From: Stutzerimonas stutzeri
GTDB lineage: Bacteria; Pseudomonadota; Gammaproteobacteria; Pseudomonadales; Pseudomonadaceae
DNA length: 64,000 nt
Assembly (NCBI RefSeq): GCF_019090095.1
Contig: NZ_JAGQFP010000001.1
Coordinates: 1,426,001 to 1,490,000, forward strand
Direction of reading: 5' to 3'
A model generated the notes under the pieces. That model searched no databases. It saw only the letters and a list, made by a program, of their open reading frames with translations, and was not told the DNA's origin. Below are positions 28,289 to 38,551 of this stretch, piece after piece (the first letter of the stretch is position 1; the number at the start of each line of letters is the position of its first letter). The translations under genes were made by a program, and so were the position numbers.

Positions 28289-30388
28289 TTAGAAACCCGC
28301 CTCGCGCAACAGCACGGCCAGCGCGCTGCGCAGGTAGCGCGCCGCCGGCACCTCCCAGCGCCCCTTGATGACCAGCGTGCCGCGCCAGGACTGATCGGCC
28401 AGCGTGGCCGGTACGTCCTGCACCGCCAGCGACACCCGGTACACACCCTGTTCAGGGATCAGCTGGTCGCGGCGCTGGCGCACCAGCACATGGCCGCCAG
28501 CCGGTGCGGCGAGCATGCCGCTGGGCAACACGCGCGTCGCATCAGCATCAATATGGCGCACCTGCAGTTCCAGGCGACCGCCCTCGCCGCCATCGGCGAT
28601 GAAACCGGCGCTGTCACCCACGGCGATCTGCTTGACCGCCTCCTCGTCGAGGAAGGTTTCCACCACGTAGCCCTTGTCGCCTACCAGTAGCGCGATGCGC
28701 TCACCTTCGGCCAGCCATTGGCCGGGCTGCAGGTCCGGATCGATGTCATGCAGCCGCCCGCTGAAAGGTGCCCTCGGTTGATAGCGCGCCAGCGTCTCGT
28801 CGAGGCCGGCAAGTTCTTCCTGGGCGGTGGCGAGTTCTTCCTGGGCACTTTGCAGGCGCGCACGGGATTCGCTGCCGAAGCCAGCCGAGGCCGCCAACCA
28901 GCGCAACTGCTCGACCTTGGCCGCAGCCGCTTCGCGGCGCACGGCCAGCGCTGACGAGGCGAGCTGCGCGATGGGCCCACCCTCGGCGACACGGTCGCCC
29001 TCCCGGTGCGGCAGGGCTTCGAGCATGGCCGGGCCCGGCACGTGCACCGGCCACACCTGGGCCGGATGCAGCAGCCCACTGACCGTCACCCGTCCAGGCC
29101 AGGGCACCAGCGTCAGGCCGATGGCCAGCGCTGCGATGACCAGGCTGACGCGGCCGCGACGGCGCGAGCGGATGGTCGGCCAGCGCGTCTTCCATTCGCG
29201 GAGTTCGTTTCGTATGGGCATCAGGATGAACCAGCAGATCTCGACGGCGAACAGGACGATGCCGATAGCCTTCACCGCAAAGTGATAGACCAGCACGGCG
29301 ATACCGAGAAAGACCACCAGGCGATACAGCCAGGTGATCCAGGCGAAGAGGATCAGGCCCCGGTGGCGCGCCGGGGTGAAGTGTTCGGGGCACGGCTCGC
29401 GCAGGTCGAACAGCCACTCGCGCAGTCGCCAGCGTGCCAGGGCGAAGCTGCGCTCATGCAGGTTGGGCAGGTCCAGCCAGTCGGAGAGGATGAAGTAGCC
29501 GTCGAAGCGCATGAAGGGGCTGGCGTTGATCGCCAGCGTTGCGATCCAGCTGGTGGTCGCGAGCACAAAGGCGGCCGAACGCAGCTCGCCGTCAGGGAGT
29601 AGGCCCCAAGCCAGGGTGGCCCAGGCGGCAATTCCCAGCTCGGTGACGATTCCCGCCGCCGCCACTCGCAGGCGCTGCCAGCGGCTGGTCAGACGCCAGG
29701 TCTCGTTGGTGTCGGTATAGGCCATCGGCCAAAGCACCAGAAAGGCGACGCCCATGGTCGGCACGCGGCAGCCAAAGCGCTTGGCGGTGAACGCGTGGCC
29801 GAGTTCGTGCAGTAGCTTGACCAGGATCAGCGCCACGCCGTAGGCGAACAGGCCGCTCAGGGTGAAGGTGTCGACCAGCGAGGTGGTGAAGACGTCCCAC
29901 TGGCGCGCCACCAGCGTCAGGCCCAGCAACAGCGCCATCAGGGTCAGCAGCGCGAAGGTACGGCTACGAAAGCGCTCGGCGACCGGTAGCCAGCGGTCCA
30001 GCCAGGCATCGGGGCGCAGCAGCGGTACGCGGAAGAACAGGTAGTGGTGCAGCAGCCATTTCAAGTGACCGCCTTCGCCTACTGTCGCGCGTTCGGCCAG
30101 TTGCTTCGCGTTCCCCGGCACCAGTTGCACCAGTTGATTGGTGCGCAGGAAGCGGGCGACCTGCTCGATGTCGTCGGGCTCCGGTTGCAGGGTCGAGTCG
30201 GCAGCGATCGAGTCGACGATGGTCTCGGCATCGGCATAGGACCAACGCCTCAGGATCTCGAAGGTCAGCCAGTCGAGGCTGAAGAAGCGGTTGCGCGTCG
30301 GGTCGTGCAGCGTCCAGCTGGGCTGACCATCGGCCAGCACCGGCCCGGGCAGCAGCGCCAACTCTTCGCGCAACAGCGGCCAGCTCAT
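28289..30388 (-). CDS. PqqD-like / M50 (site-2-protease type) / HlyD-like fusion membrane protein
   Basis: 699 residues from ATG 30388, 2 bp after the stop of the preceding adaptor gene. Residues ~20-90 ([22 protein letters not shown]...TNQLVQLV) resemble a PqqD-like peptide-recognition fold. The M50 core has the zinc motif HELGH at 194-198 inside a helix, and the second motif [12 protein letters not shown] near 288-299 with the Asp ligand, within about eight membrane helices. From ~440 on a periplasmic HlyD-like arm follows (lipoyl-type [14 protein letters not shown]...[16 protein letters not shown], coiled coil, then SAGFIADG). Last gene of the adhesin operon; it could process or translocate the adhesin. 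The zinc residues look intact. Confidence 0.85.
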   Translation of the reverse strand: MSWPLLREELALLPGPVLADGQPSWTLHDPTRNRFFSLDWLTFEILRRWSYADAETIVDSIAADSTLQPEPDDIEQVARFLRTNQLVQLVPGNAKQLAERATVGEGGHLKWLLHHYLFFRVPLLRPDAWLDRWLPVAERFRSRTFALLTLMALLLGLTLVARQWDVFTTSLVDTFTLSGLFAYGVALILVKLLHELGHAFTAKRFGCRVPTMGVAFLVLWPMAYTDTNETWRLTSRWQRLRVAAAGIVTELGIAAWATLAWGLLPDGELRSAAFVLATTSWIATLAINASPFMRFDGYFILSDWLDLPNLHERSFALARWRLREWLFDLREPCPEHFTPARHRGLILFAWITWLYRLVVFLGIAVLVYHFAVKAIGIVLFAVEICWFILMPIRNELREWKTRWPTIRSRRRGRVSLVIAALAIGLTLVPWPGRVTVSGLLHPAQVWPVHVPGPAMLEALPHREGDRVAEGGPIAQLASSALAVRREAAAAKVEQLRWLAASAGFGSESRARLQSAQEELATAQEELAGLDETLARYQPRAPFSGRLHDIDPDLQPGQWLAEGERIALLVGDKGYVVETFLDEEAVKQIAVGDSAGFIADGGEGGRLELQVRHIDADATRVLPSGMLAAPAGGHVLVRQRRDQLIPEQGVYRVSLAVQDVPATLADQSWRGTLVIKGRWEVPAARYLRSALAVLLREAGF

Positions 30389-30390
30389 GC

Positions 30391-31707
30391 TCACCAGCCC
30401 GTGGCGGCGCGCAGGCTGGCCAGCGGCCGGCGCAGCGCCCAATAGGCCAACGGCACCCAGCGCCCACTGAAGCGCGCGGTGCCCTTGAGGCCGACACGGT
30501 GTGCGGTCGGCTCAGCCAGGCGCGCACGGACGCGATAGGCGAAGCTGCCGTCCGGCCGCTCGACCGCATCGTGGGCAAAATAGCGAAGGGTCGCGCGCAC
30601 CGGTTCCAGCGGCGTGGCGTTCAGGTGCAGCGCCAGGGCGCTGCCGTCGTCCAGCGGAATGGCGTCGGCCAGCGGCACCCAGGCTTCGACTTCCACGTCG
30701 CGCGGGGCCGCGATGCGCATCACCCGCTCGCCGATGGCAACCGGGCGGCCGATCCATTCGGACGGGTCGTCGAACAGGGCGATTCCGTCGCGCGGCGCCA
30801 GTACCCGCGCCCGCGCCAGTTGCTCGTCACCATAGGCGACATCGGCGCGCTTCTCCTCGATCTTGCCGGTAAGCACGGCCAGCTGCGCCTTCGAACGCGG
30901 GTCGGACAGCGCCTGCTGGGCGGTCTGACGGTACTCGGTTTCGGCCGTGGCCAGCGCCTGGCGGGCCACGTCGAGGCGGCTCTGAATCAGCGCCTCGTCG
31001 AAGCCGAACAGCGGCTGCCCTTGACGGACCTGCTCGTTGGGCTGCACGTGAAAGGCGTCTATCACGCCATCGAGCGGCGCGCGGATGACCGCGGGGTTGG
31101 CGGGCACCAGCTCGCCCGGCGCCAGTACCGTCAGGCGGACCGGCACCAGTGCCAGCAGTACCAACGCCAGCGGCCAGAGCAATGCGGGGCGTTTCCACCC
31201 GCTTGCCCGGGCGGCGGCGCGAGGCCGATGCCGGCGGAACAGGCCCTGGCGGTTGTGACCGGTGTGAGCCTGCCAGCTGTGCGACCAGATCGCAGCCCAC
31301 TCGCCAAGGAGCGCGACGTCGGCATCGCGCCAGGGCAAGTCGCGCGCGAAAAGCACACCGCCGACCGTCTCCAGCGGCAGCCACAGCGCTTCACCGGGCA
31401 GCCATTGGTCCCACTCGCGCGCCAGCGCTTCGGGCAAGCTGGCGATCTCGACCGGTCCTCTGTGGCCGGTCTCGGTCAGATGGCGGGCCACGGCGTTCAG
31501 CCAGATCGTGTAGGGCACATTGCGCTCGACTTGCACCACGCCCGACAGACAGGCCACCCCGCCGTCACGCAGCCACAGCGCGGCTTGCCGGTAAGGCGCG
31601 AGGCTGTGGCTGTCATTGACCAGCAGGAACTGCAGTTCCTTGGCCGTCTCGGCTTCGCGTGCCTTACGCCCCAGCTCGATCAGGGCCGCGATGGGTGACT
31701 TTTCCAT
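30391..31707 (-). CDS. HlyD-family periplasmic adaptor with cytosolic GAF-like N-terminus
   Basis: 438 residues from ATG 31707, overlapping the adhesin stop by one base (TGATG). The N-terminal ~165 residues are soluble and resemble a GAF-like sensory fold ([22 protein letters not shown]...[15 protein letters not shown]). One membrane helix ([24 protein letters not shown], ~175-195) leads to an HlyD arm: biotinyl-lipoyl-like half ([31 protein letters not shown]), short coiled coil, second half ([33 protein letters not shown]). Such adaptors link an inner-membrane component to TolC. Here the only inner-membrane partner is the M50 fusion. Confidence 0.88.
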   Translation of the reverse strand: MEKSPIAALIELGRKAREAETAKELQFLLVNDSHSLAPYRQAALWLRDGGVACLSGVVQVERNVPYTIWLNAVARHLTETGHRGPVEIASLPEALAREWDQWLPGEALWLPLETVGGVLFARDLPWRDADVALLGEWAAIWSHSWQAHTGHNRQGLFRRHRPRAAARASGWKRPALLWPLALVLLALVPVRLTVLAPGELVPANPAVIRAPLDGVIDAFHVQPNEQVRQGQPLFGFDEALIQSRLDVARQALATAETEYRQTAQQALSDPRSKAQLAVLTGKIEEKRADVAYGDEQLARARVLAPRDGIALFDDPSEWIGRPVAIGERVMRIAAPRDVEVEAWVPLADAIPLDDGSALALHLNATPLEPVRATLRYFAHDAVERPDGSFAYRVRARLAEPTAHRVGLKGTARFSGRWVPLAYWALRRPLASLRAATGW

Positions 31708-34700
31708 CAACCGGCCTGCTTACCGCGCGCCGGCGCTGGCTTTTCCGCGGAAATCGCGCGCTCCAGGGCCTGGCCTGCACCCTGCCCAGCCTGCCGCAAT
31801 TGCTCGCTCAACCCGGCGCGACCGCCGCGCTCGGTCGCCTTGCGGTCGCCGACGGTGAAGCGGAACAGCAAGGTGGCTTCGCGGCCCTGACTGTCACGCG
31901 CCACGACCTTGACCATCAGGTCGCCGCGATAGCCCGCCGGCGCCTCGATCTCGAACTTGCCGCTCTGCGCATCGAAGCGCACCCAGCCCGGCAGGCCTTG
32001 GCCATTGGCGAGCCCGGCACTCAGGATGATGCGCTCGTTCGGGTCGCTATGGGCAAAGGCGTCGTAGGGCACGGCGAAGCTCGTCTCGGTGCCCGCATCG
32101 GCGTACTGGTCGCTCACGCCGCGATAGAGGCTCAGGCGCGGCTGAGGCGCTTCGATCACGACTACCTGGAAGCCGCTGCTACTGGTGTAGAGATCGTTGA
32201 AGGCAAACGTATGGAAGCTGCGCGCCGGGTCCATTAGCCGTTGCATGGCCGCGGTGATCGGGCTGGCGGCCACATCGTCCGCAGGCCGGGGTGACGCGGT
32301 CATGGCGGAATCGAAGGGCGCGGCGATCGGCGTGGGTGCAACGACCGGCTCCGGTGCGGCCGGTGTCGGGACGGGTGTGGGAACGGTCGGCTGCGCCGGC
32401 GTGACGACCACTGGTGGCGGTTCCACCGGTGGCTGGGCTGGCGCGAGCGGCTCGTCCAGCCCTTGCACGGTGATCCGCACGCTGCTGGTGCTGCCATCAC
32501 GGCTGGTGACGACAAACGTCTCCGTGCGCAGATCCGCGGTGCCAAGCGCCTGCACGCCCGGCGAGGCGTTGTCCAGCACGTAGCGCCAAGTCCCCCCAGC
32601 ATCAATGCTGAATTCGCCATACAGCCCGCGCGTAGCCGCCTGGGCCACGATCACCGCTTCGTTCTGGTCGCTATCGGTCACGTTGAGCTGGCCTTGGGAG
32701 GTGAGCTGGGTGTCCTCCTGAACATAGCCTTGCTGCCCGCCGGGCGCGAACACGGCCGGATCGTTGGCACCACCGATGGTCACGGTGATCGTGTGCGGCG
32801 TGCCGTCGACGGAGCGCACAGTGAAGGTTTCGGTCTTGGTCTCGCCGGCCTTGAGGTACTGCACCAGCGTGTTCGGCACGCTGTAGGTCCAGGTGCCGTT
32901 CGGCGCGATGGTCAGGCTGCCGAGGGTGCCGTTTGCCGGGGTCACGGTGCCGGTGAAGCCCGCCTCCCCTGCGTCCGGATCAGTCACGGTCAAGGTGCCG
33001 CCAGTGGTCAGGTTGCCCTGGCCGTTGACGTTCAGGTCTTCGGTGACCGAACCGGTGTCGGTGCCGCCGATCTGTGCAACGTCGCTGACGCCATTTACGG
33101 TGACGGTGACCGTGTGTTGGGTGCCGTCGATCGATCGCACGGTGAAGGCTTCGGTCTTGGTCTCGCCGGCCTTGAGGTACTGCACGAGCGTGTTCGGCAC
33201 GCTGTAGGTCCAGGTGCCGTTCGGCGCGATGGTCAAGGTGCCGAGGGTGCCGTTTGCGGGCCTGACGGTGCCGGAGAAGCCCGCCTCGCCCGCATCCGGA
33301 TCAGTCACGATCAAGGTGCCGCCGATGGTCAGGTTGCCCTGGCCGTTGACGTTCAGGTCTTCGGTAACGGAACCGGTGCCGGCACCGCCGATCTGCGCAA
33401 CGTCGCTGACGCCATTTACGGTCACCGTCACGGTGTGCGGCGTGCCGTCGATGCTTTGGACGATAAAGGTCTCAGTCTTGGTCTCGCCGGCCTTGAGGTA
33501 TTGCACCAGCGTGTTCGGCACGCTATAGGTCCAGGTACCGTTCGGCGCGATGGTCAAGGTGCCGAGGGTGCCGTTTGCCGGCGTGACGGTGCCGGAGAAG
33601 CCCGCCTCGCCCGCGTCAGGATCGGTCACGGTCAGGGTGCCGCCAGTGGTCAGGTTGCCCTGGCCGTTGACGTTCAGGTCTTCGGTAACGGAGCCGATGT
33701 CGGTACCGCCGATCTGCGCGGTATCGCTGACGCCGTTTACGGTGACGGTGACCGTGTGTTGGGTGCCGTCGATCGAGCGCACGGTGAAAGTTTCGGTCTT
33801 GGTCTCGCCGGCCTTGAGGTACTGCACGAGTGTGTTCGGCACGCTGTAGGTCCAGGTGCCGGTCGAGGTGATGGTCAGGCTGCCGAGGGTGCCGTTTGCC
33901 GGGGTCACGGTGCCGGAGAAGCCCGCCTCGCCTGCGTCCGGATCGGTCACGGTCAGGGTGCCGCCGGTGGTCAGGTTGCCCAGGCCGTTGACGTTCAGGT
34001 CTTCAGTGACCGAATCGGTGTCGGTACCGCCGATCACGGCCGGATCGGCCACGGCGGCGACGGTCACGGTGACCGTGGCGGAGTTGGAGGTCAGGCTGCC
34101 ATCGGTGACGGTATAGGTGAAGGTCGCGATGCCGTTGAAGTTGGCATCGGGGATGAAGGTGACGGTGCCGTCCGGGTTGAGCACGACGCTCCCACCGGTG
34201 CCGTTACTGACCGAGGCGATGGTGATGGGGTTGTGGTCAGGATCGCTGTCGTTGCCCAGCAGCTGCGCGGCGGTGTAGGTCACCGGCGTGTCTTCGTTGG
34301 CAATGAGGCTGTCGTTGACGGCCACTGGCGCCTGGTTGTTCGGCGCGGCAACGTCATTGTCGATAACGGTCGCGGTGCCCTCGGCGCCGCCGAGGTTGGT
34401 CACGGTGCCGGAGACCGGGCCGGTGCGCAGGCTGAAGGTCTCGTCGGGCTCGACCACGCTGTCGTCCAGCGTGGCGATGCGCAGGCTCACCGTAAGGTTG
34501 CCGGCCTCGATGCTGACCGGTCCGGTTACCGGCAACCAGTTGTTGCCGTCGAACCACTCGAGCTGGGTGCCAGTGTCAGTGCCAACCGTGGCGGTGCCGC
34601 TCACCAGGGTTGGGCTGAAGCTGATCGGCGTGCTGCTCGGCTTGTCCACGCTGACCGTAAATTCGGCGTAGTCGCCTTCGATCAATGCCGGGCTGGACAC

Positions 34701-37700
34701 GCTCAGCGTTGGCCGATCATCGTCGAGGCTGCCACCGCTGTCCGGCGTGCCGCTGGTGTTGCTGCCGGTGTACCGGTCGCCTTCGCCCTCATCGTTGATA
34801 GTGCCGAAGCCAACGCTGCTGCCGCTCGCCGTGGTGGCAGTCAGGGTGAAGGATTCGTTGCCTTCATGAACGTTGTCCTGCTTGATCGCTACGCGAACCA
34901 GGAGCTTGTCGCCACTCGGGATGACAACCTGGCTGCCCGGTGTGTAGCCCACCCAGGCGCTGCCGTTGTAGTACTCCAGGGTTGTGCCCAGGTCCCTGCC
35001 GAGGGTGGCGCGGGTATCGCTGGCGGGCAGGCCGGCGCTGTCGCTGAGCGACAGGCTGACAGCCACACCGGTGCTGCCGCTGACAGTAAACACGGCATAA
35101 GGCGAGGCTTCGTTGACGAACACGCTGTTGACCGCGACGGTGTCAGCGGCGCCGTCGATGGTCAGGGTCAGCACGGCCATGTCCGACAGCCCGGTGCCGG
35201 AGCGATCGGTGACTGTGTAGTTGAAGCGTTCGGTCAGCGTCTGCCCGAGGCTGAGCGCCTGGACGGTGGGGTTGTTGTTATTGACGGTATAGGTCCAGCT
35301 GCCGTCGGCATTGAGGGTCAGCGAGCCGTACTGGCCGGCCAGTGCGCTGCCGACCGTGCCGGCGCTGCCGCTGCCTTCCACACCGCCGGTGCGCACGGCG
35401 GTGACGCGCAGTTCACTGCGGACATCATCGACGTCGGTCACGGCATTGAGCACGTTACCGCTCGGGTTGTAGCCGGCCGTGCCGTTGCTCACGCCGCCGG
35501 CTTCGAGGGCGCTGGCGCTGCTGTCGCCGGCGACCGGGGCGTCGTTGGCGCCACGGATCGTCACGGTGAGGGTGGCCGTGTCCTGCAGGCGCACGCCGTT
35601 GGCGGTCTGGCCGTTCTCGACGGAGTAGAGAAAGGTGTCGCTCAGCGTGGCACTGCTGTCACGCAGCGCCTGCACGGTGGGGTTGCTGTTGTCGACGACA
35701 TAGCTGTAGCTGCCGTTGCTGCTCAGCGTCAGGGTGCCGTAGCGGCCGACCAGCACGGTGTTGGTACCGATGGCGGTGCCGGTGCTGCTGTCGGTAGCGC
35801 GGGCCAAGACGACCAGATTGGCGCCGTTGCGGTCGTTGGTCAGCAGGTTGCCGGTCGGATTGACTGCGCCGGTAGCGTTGGCGGTGCCGCCCGCTTCGGT
35901 GGCCAGCGCGGTGTCGGCGACGGCGTCCGGGTCGTTGCTACCCGAGCCGTAGACGGTGATGAACAGCGTGGCGCTGCTGGTCGCGCCGCTGGCATCGCGC
36001 ATCTGGTACTGGAACTGCTCGGTGCCCGACTGGCCCTCGCTGAGCGCAGTGTTGTTGGCGGTCGGCGTGTAGGTGTAACTGCCGTCGGCGTTGAGCAAGA
36101 GCGAGCCGTACTGGCCGGTGAGCGTCGTGCCGGTCGCAGCGTAGAACGACAGCGTAGTGTTCGCCGAGCCGGTCATGGTCTTGTTGAGCACGATGGACGT
36201 AGGCTTGCCGGCAGCGTCATACGTCACGCTTTGTACGTAGGTATCAGCCTGGACACCGGTGCCGGATACAAGCATTCCCGTCGCAATCAGCCCGGTTGTG
36301 CTGCTTGGCGTCAAGGTGATGGTGGATGTGCCGGTACTTTGCGACGTCGCGACGTCACCGATCTTCATCGCGCTGGTGCCGGTGGTTGTCGTGTCGTTGG
36401 TGGTTTTGAATCCGATCTTTTGCCCATCTAGGGTGGCGATCGCAACGTGGCTGCCTCCGTCGTAATAGGTTGCAGGCGTTGCACTTAGCGAAATGGTTCG
36501 TGCAGTGCTGTCATAGCCGCTGGTTGCGGTTATCTGGGCACCGGTGCTGCTGAACATTGCACGGTAGGTCCCGTTGACCAGAAGCCAAGCCTTGTCGCCG
36601 TTGCCGATCGGATTGAAGGTAGTGCCAGGTGTGAAGACCAGCGTTGCAGCGGTTGTCGTCGTGCTCACGGCGCCGACCACGGCGCTGCCTGTCAGGTCTG
36701 CAATCGTCTTCGTATCACCGCGATCCACATCCGTGTCGTTCGCCAGCACATCGCCTTTCGCCAGGCTGCCGCTCGTGTCGGTACTGGTGTACTGGCCCGA
36801 GGTCGCAATCGACTCCTTCGCCACGTTGTAGTCGTTGCCTGCCACCGGCGCGTCGTTGGCGCCCTGGATGGTCACGCTGAGCGTGTTGGTGGCCGTCGCG
36901 CCGGAGGCGTCGGTCATGCGATAGGTAAAGGTATCGACCAGCGTGTCGCTGGCGCTGCGCAGCGCCTGGACCTGCGCGTTGGCGTCGTTCACCACATAGC
37001 GATAACTGCCGTCGGCGCCGAGGGTCAGCGTGCCGTAGAGGCCGCTAACCGCCGTACCGTTGGCAGACGTCGTGGTCGCGCTCACGGTCTGGCTTGCAGC
37101 GCTAGCGCCTACCGCGGTCACCGTCTTGCTGTCGCCGGAGGTGTCGTTGGTCAGCACGTTGCCAATGGCGGCGCTGCCAGCGCTGCCGTTGTTGATGCCG
37201 CCCGCCTCCACCGCCGCGCCGCCTGCGGAGCCAGGCGTGCCGTTGGCGACGTCGGCGTTGGCAGCGGGCGCTACCGGAGCGCCGACAAAGCTGTTGAGCG
37301 CCGAATCGACGCGGTCGGACGAGGAGCCCACGTTCTTGATGTTCAGCGCCTGGTTCTTCCAGCCGACGCTGTTGAACCAGGCCTGGTCGACCACCAGCAG
37401 GAAGCCCTGGTTGTCCGCGACGTTGCTGTCGCCATCCTGGTTGCCGTCAGCCTGGGCGGCGGCAAGGGAGTTGAAGTCGGCGTCGGTCCAGAAATAGAAG
37501 CCGCGCACCACACCGTTGCTCTTGATCGGTCGGCTGATCCAGCCGTAGTAGGTGTTCGCGCCAATGGTCAGCGCCGTGGCCGAGACGTCGTTACCACTGA
37601 AGAAGCGGCTGTTGGTGGCGTCGGTGACCTGCACCTGGCCGAGCGAGGTGTTGATGTAGTCGTGGCTGTTGGCTTCTTTGCCCGCCGGGGTGGTAGCGGT

Positions 37701-38501
37701 GTTGACCTTGTAGGCATTGGCAAAGGTCAGGGTGGCGAATTCGACATCCGTCGAATGGCCTTCGACCGCGAGCGTGCCGTGGTCATCATCCGCGGCGAAC
37801 CCGAGCCCGCTGGTGTCGTCGCCATTGACCTCGGCGGCGAAGCGCTGCCCTTCATCGCCCGCCGTGTCGCCGCCCGGGTTGAGTAGATGATCGAGGTGAT
37901 GGCCGTATTCCTCGACCAGGAGTTTCGTGAACTGCGTGGCATCGAGCACGCCGAGCCAGTCGCGGTTGAGGTAGATCACCGGTTCGCCGTCCGGGCCCTG
38001 CGCGGCGTAGGCTGCCAGCGCGCCCTGGATCTCGGCGTTGTCCAGCAGGCTGACACCGATCTCCAGCGAGCCGTTGCCGATCGCGGTGCGCAGGTTATCG
38101 AGCTCGGCGGCCCAGGCTTCGCCGGGCTCGGCCTGGTCACCGTGGAACAGCTCGAACAGCTGCGCATCGCTGGCCTGCGCGAGGAACTGGCGGATCTGCT
38201 CGGAGGCCTTCTGCGAGGCTTCACGAACGGTGGCGTCGCCCGTCGCGGGCCGGAACAGATTGGGCGCTTCGACGGCTGCCGACGCGTCTGGCGCTGGCAA
38301 TTGCACATCGACGCGCTCGACCACAGCCGGTTTTTCCGGCGCAGCGGCCGGTTCGGCATGCGCCGGGCTGGTGACGGCATCCGCGACTTCAGCGGCACCT
38401 GCACCGTCGAAAACGAAACGTTGCTCGAGCGCCATGAGCTGAGGGCGGCGTGCCACCAGGCTGCGGCGGGCGTTATGACTCGGTGTGCGGTGATCGTCCA
38501 T
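31707..38501 (-). CDS. Giant cadherin-like/VCBS repeat surface protein
   Basis: 2264 residues. There is no Sec signal. The N terminus carries an LEPR-XLL-like motif (LMALEQRFVFDGAGAAEVAD, 23-42). Around 190-222 is LLVEEYGHHLDHLLNPGGDTAGDEGQRFAAEV, a protease-like box lacking the first His of HExxH. The body is a chain of Ca-binding adhesin repeats: VCBS/cadherin-like units marked GANDAPVAGND, two Calx-beta-like units (EGNESFTLTA, VEPDETFSL), a tandem-95 type unit (NQAPVAVNDSLIANEDTPVTYT), then four 107-residue VCBS repeats and one diverged. The C-terminal 300 residues have a Pro/Ala linker, an Ig-like fold (GLPGWVRFDAQSGKFEIEAPAGYRGDL) and a basic tail. I see no GGxGxD nonapeptides. Probably exported by the operon's own TolC/adaptor set. 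Confidence 0.9.
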   Translation of the reverse strand: MDDHRTPSHNARRSLVARRPQLMALEQRFVFDGAGAAEVADAVTSPAHAEPAAAPEKPAVVERVDVQLPAPDASAAVEAPNLFRPATGDATVREASQKASEQIRQFLAQASDAQLFELFHGDQAEPGEAWAAELDNLRTAIGNGSLEIGVSLLDNAEIQGALAAYAAQGPDGEPVIYLNRDWLGVLDATQFTKLLVEEYGHHLDHLLNPGGDTAGDEGQRFAAEVNGDDTSGLGFAADDDHGTLAVEGHSTDVEFATLTFANAYKVNTATTPAGKEANSHDYINTSLGQVQVTDATNSRFFSGNDVSATALTIGANTYYGWISRPIKSNGVVRGFYFWTDADFNSLAAAQADGNQDGDSNVADNQGFLLVVDQAWFNSVGWKNQALNIKNVGSSSDRVDSALNSFVGAPVAPAANADVANGTPGSAGGAAVEAGGINNGSAGSAAIGNVLTNDTSGDSKTVTAVGASAASQTVSATTTSANGTAVSGLYGTLTLGADGSYRYVVNDANAQVQALRSASDTLVDTFTYRMTDASGATATNTLSVTIQGANDAPVAGNDYNVAKESIATSGQYTSTDTSGSLAKGDVLANDTDVDRGDTKTIADLTGSAVVGAVSTTTTAATLVFTPGTTFNPIGNGDKAWLLVNGTYRAMFSSTGAQITATSGYDSTARTISLSATPATYYDGGSHVAIATLDGQKIGFKTTNDTTTTGTSAMKIGDVATSQSTGTSTITLTPSSTTGLIATGMLVSGTGVQADTYVQSVTYDAAGKPTSIVLNKTMTGSANTTLSFYAATGTTLTGQYGSLLLNADGSYTYTPTANNTALSEGQSGTEQFQYQMRDASGATSSATLFITVYGSGSNDPDAVADTALATEAGGTANATGAVNPTGNLLTNDRNGANLVVLARATDSSTGTAIGTNTVLVGRYGTLTLSSNGSYSYVVDNSNPTVQALRDSSATLSDTFLYSVENGQTANGVRLQDTATLTVTIRGANDAPVAGDSSASALEAGGVSNGTAGYNPSGNVLNAVTDVDDVRSELRVTAVRTGGVEGSGSAGTVGSALAGQYGSLTLNADGSWTYTVNNNNPTVQALSLGQTLTERFNYTVTDRSGTGLSDMAVLTLTIDGAADTVAVNSVFVNEASPYAVFTVSGSTGVAVSLSLSDSAGLPASDTRATLGRDLGTTLEYYNGSAWVGYTPGSQVVIPSGDKLLVRVAIKQDNVHEGNESFTLTATTASGSSVGFGTINDEGEGDRYTGSNTSGTPDSGGSLDDDRPTLSVSSPALIEGDYAEFTVSVDKPSSTPISFSPTLVSGTATVGTDTGTQLEWFDGNNWLPVTGPVSIEAGNLTVSLRIATLDDSVVEPDETFSLRTGPVSGTVTNLGGAEGTATVIDNDVAAPNNQAPVAVNDSLIANEDTPVTYTAAQLLGNDSDPDHNPITIASVSNGTGGSVVLNPDGTVTFIPDANFNGIATFTYTVTDGSLTSNSATVTVTVAAVADPAVIGGTDTDSVTEDLNVNGLGNLTTGGTLTVTDPDAGEAGFSGTVTPANGTLGSLTITSTGTWTYSVPNTLVQYLKAGETKTETFTVRSIDGTQHTVTVTVNGVSDTAQIGGTDIGSVTEDLNVNGQGNLTTGGTLTVTDPDAGEAGFSGTVTPANGTLGTLTIAPNGTWTYSVPNTLVQYLKAGETKTETFIVQSIDGTPHTVTVTVNGVSDVAQIGGAGTGSVTEDLNVNGQGNLTIGGTLIVTDPDAGEAGFSGTVRPANGTLGTLTIAPNGTWTYSVPNTLVQYLKAGETKTEAFTVRSIDGTQHTVTVTVNGVSDVAQIGGTDTGSVTEDLNVNGQGNLTTGGTLTVTDPDAGEAGFTGTVTPANGTLGSLTIAPNGTWTYSVPNTLVQYLKAGETKTETFTVRSVDGTPHTITVTIGGANDPAVFAPGGQQGYVQEDTQLTSQGQLNVTDSDQNEAVIVAQAATRGLYGEFSIDAGGTWRYVLDNASPGVQALGTADLRTETFVVTSRDGSTSSVRITVQGLDEPLAPAQPPVEPPPVVVTPAQPTVPTPVPTPAAPEPVVAPTPIAAPFDSAMTASPRPADDVAASPITAAMQRLMDPARSFHTFAFNDLYTSSSGFQVVVIEAPQPRLSLYRGVSDQYADAGTETSFAVPYDAFAHSDPNERIILSAGLANGQGLPGWVRFDAQSGKFEIEAPAGYRGDLMVKVVARDSQGREATLLFRFTVGDRKATERGGRAGLSEQLRQAGQGAGQALERAISAEKPAPARGKQAG
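32750..34040 (-). repeat. Four tandem 321-bp VCBS repeats
   Basis: Period 321 bp (107 codons), very similar at DNA level. Each unit contains SVTEDLNVNGxGNLT, VTDPDAGEAGF, TWTYSVPNTLVQYLKAGETK and HTVTVTVNGVSD. A fifth diverged unit follows toward the C terminus. Confidence 0.92.
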
Positions 38502-38551
38502 GGCGGACCTCTGTGCTGGCGGCTCGGGTGCAGGTATGCAGTTGGGTTCGG

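Noticed and set aside
32750..34040. Possible CRISPR-like array
   Set aside because: Period of 321 bp with no unique spacers; these are in-frame VCBS protein repeats.
32463..36431. 1322-residue plus-strand open frame
   Set aside because: It mirrors the minus-strand adhesin; Gly/His/Ala-rich shadow of a high-GC repeat gene with no recognisable domain. The plus-strand repeats at 32893-34116 are likewise shadows.
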